In this document: positions 63,179 to 64,000 of the stretch, piece by piece
How positions within the stretch are numbered: position 1 is the stretch's first letter
Layout: every line of letters begins with the position of its first letter
Assembly (NCBI RefSeq): GCF_001884185.1
Contig: NZ_MAOE01000047.1
Span: forward strand, 35,322 to 99,321
Direction of reading: 5' to 3'
DNA length: 64,000 bases
Origin: Bacillus albus
GTDB taxonomy: Bacteria; Bacillota; Bacilli; Bacillales; Bacillaceae_G
The notes under the pieces: model-generated
Seen by the model: only the letters and a program-made list of their open reading frames with translations
The model's database searches: none
What the model was told of the DNA's origin: nothing
Position numbers and translations under genes: made by a program

Positions 63179-63511
63179 TTGCTTCACATACACTTCAACA
63201 ATCGGATTATCTTTATGATCCGCATGTAATCGCAAATTCTCTTCACTTGTACTATAAATGCTAGCTAATAACATAATCGTTAGCACGTTAGGAGTTTTTG
63301 CATCGCTCCCGTATTTCCTTTCAAGCGCTTCCTTATATTCAAAATCCAAATCCCCTTGCACATATGTATACACTTCAAAACCATCTTCTAAATTACAAAC
63401 TACTGTATCAATAATATCTGCTCCTACTTGCTTCTTCATTTCCTCTCGCAACGCCTCAATAAATTCTTCCCACGGTACTTCATATGTCTGAAACTGATCT
63501 GTAGATTTCAT
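63176..63511 (-). CDS. Hypothetical protein, 111 residues
   Basis: A soluble acidic protein that I do not recognise (MKSTDQFQTYEVPWEEFIEA...). Segments such as DLDFEYKEALERKYG and TIMLLASIYSTSEENLRLHADHKDNP look folded and well conserved in composition. There are no Cys or obvious catalytic motifs. AGGAGG lies ahead of the ATG. It is divergent from the Gly/Cys-rich gene to the right and transcribed alone. Confidence 0.7.
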   Translation of the reverse strand: MKSTDQFQTYEVPWEEFIEALREEMKKQVGADIIDTVVCNLEDGFEVYTYVQGDLDFEYKEALERKYGSDAKTPNVLTIMLLASIYSTSEENLRLHADHKDNPIVEVYVKQ

Positions 63512-63645
63512 GCTTTTTCCTCCTTATATATCCTCTTCCTATATTTCCCCTTTCCTATAACAATTATGATAGATAGGGCATTCGTACAAGCCGCACTTGT
63601 CCCCTTTACATATCGTATTACTGTAATGCGGAAGGAGGAAAGAAC

Positions 63646-64000
63646 ATGCATAGACAAAAATGTTATGATACGTGCCGACGTTATTTCGGTAAAGTCGTTC
63701 GCATTGAAGATCGTGATGGTCGCATTCATTTAGGTAAAATAATTGATGTGACAAAAAGCTCTGTATGGATTGAGCCAGTGCAACAGCACTCATCTTTTGA
63801 TACTGGATTCGGATACTATGACGCATATGCAAACGGTGGTTGTGATCTTTGTGGCGGCATTAGCAGATGTGATAGTTGCGGATTTGGTTGTGGTGGTGGA
63901 TTCAGCGGCTGTGGATGTGGCGGTCGTGGTTGCGGTAGTTGCGGCGGCTGGGGAGGCGGCGGTTGTGGCTGGGGCGTCGAACTCGGATTTGGTTTCATTT
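63646..64000 (+). CDS. Gly/Cys-rich protein, probable spore surface protein (partial)
   Basis: The reading frame is open to the window edge (118 codons seen). Residues 1-48 form a small basic domain (MHRQKCYDTCRRYFGKVVRI..., ending SSVWIEPVQ), and from about residue 64 the chain is very rich in Gly and Cys (CDLCGG, CGGGFSGCGCGGRGCGSCGG). Such tails are common in Bacillus coat or exosporium-related proteins. GGAAGGAGG is ahead of the ATG. CATATCGTA at 63609-63617 fits a sigma-K -10, but no -35 is well placed. The Gly/Cys part causes a long Pro-rich shadow frame on the other strand. Confidence 0.75.
   Translation, partial: MHRQKCYDTCRRYFGKVVRIEDRDGRIHLGKIIDVTKSSVWIEPVQQHSSFDTGFGYYDAYANGGCDLCGGISRCDSCGFGCGGGFSGCGCGGRGCGSCGGWGGGGCGWGVELGFGFI

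Noticed and set aside
63816-63998. Pro/Gln-rich frame on the minus strand near the right edge
   Set aside because: It is the complement of the Gly/Cys-rich gene; codon pattern and ribosome site support the plus strand.

Overview
The window looks like a chromosomal segment of a Bacillus cereus group organism. It is AT-rich, has Bacillus-type GGAGG ribosome sites with several GTG and TTG starts, and carries sporulation and germination genes, a secreted M9 collagenase, a benzil-reductase-type SDR and a sporulenol-synthase-type cyclase. It also holds two 155-157 bp structured repeats that match what I recall of the bcr1 element, which is restricted to that group. Nothing resembles a prophage, insertion sequence, CRISPR array, rRNA or tRNA.

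Layout: 0.1-9.4 kb holds an orphan sporulation-type sensor kinase, the collagenase, an MgtC-like protein, two GNAT acetyltransferases (the second broken by a frameshift in a C6 tract), a two-domain VOC dioxygenase and a VanW lipoprotein. 9.7-17.3 kb is a set of small metabolic and stress genes: a coat-like coiled-coil protein, DUF3900, a DnaQ-fold exonuclease, a cold-shock protein with a structured leader, a Fur-boxed flavodoxin, an acetate-transporter-like protein, Nudix and ASCH proteins, and a hexapeptide acetyltransferase. 17.4-24.9 kb is one 2490-residue protein with 16 DUF11-type repeats. 25-37 kb carries benzil reductase, an argininosuccinate-lyase homologue, a serine hydrolase, a nucleoside hydrolase, panF-yhdT, an aldehyde dehydrogenase, a FabG-type SDR and sqhC.

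37-50.8 kb is dominated by a leftward molybdoenzyme cluster. It contains a formate-dehydrogenase-like alpha subunit (yrhE), yrhD, yrhF, fdhD and moaA, then a second transcription unit of a formate/nitrite channel, moeB, moeA, moaE, moaD, an Mrp/SalA-type ATPase and two unknown small genes. Each unit is preceded by a leader hairpin followed by a U-run, which suggests attenuation. moaB, moaC, mobA and mobB are not in the window.

51-54.8 kb is a complete gerA-type germinant receptor operon with a good sigma-G promoter. 54.9-62.5 kb holds an APC permease and then the most unusual locus: a membrane-anchored von Willebrand A protein, a 1120-residue FtsZ/tubulin-superfamily protein and a 46-residue ORF, all on the minus strand. 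This resembles the predicted FtsZl1/vWA membrane-remodelling association and is the best candidate here for an undescribed system. The window ends with a VOC protein, an unknown small protein and the start of a Gly/Cys-rich protein that runs off the edge.
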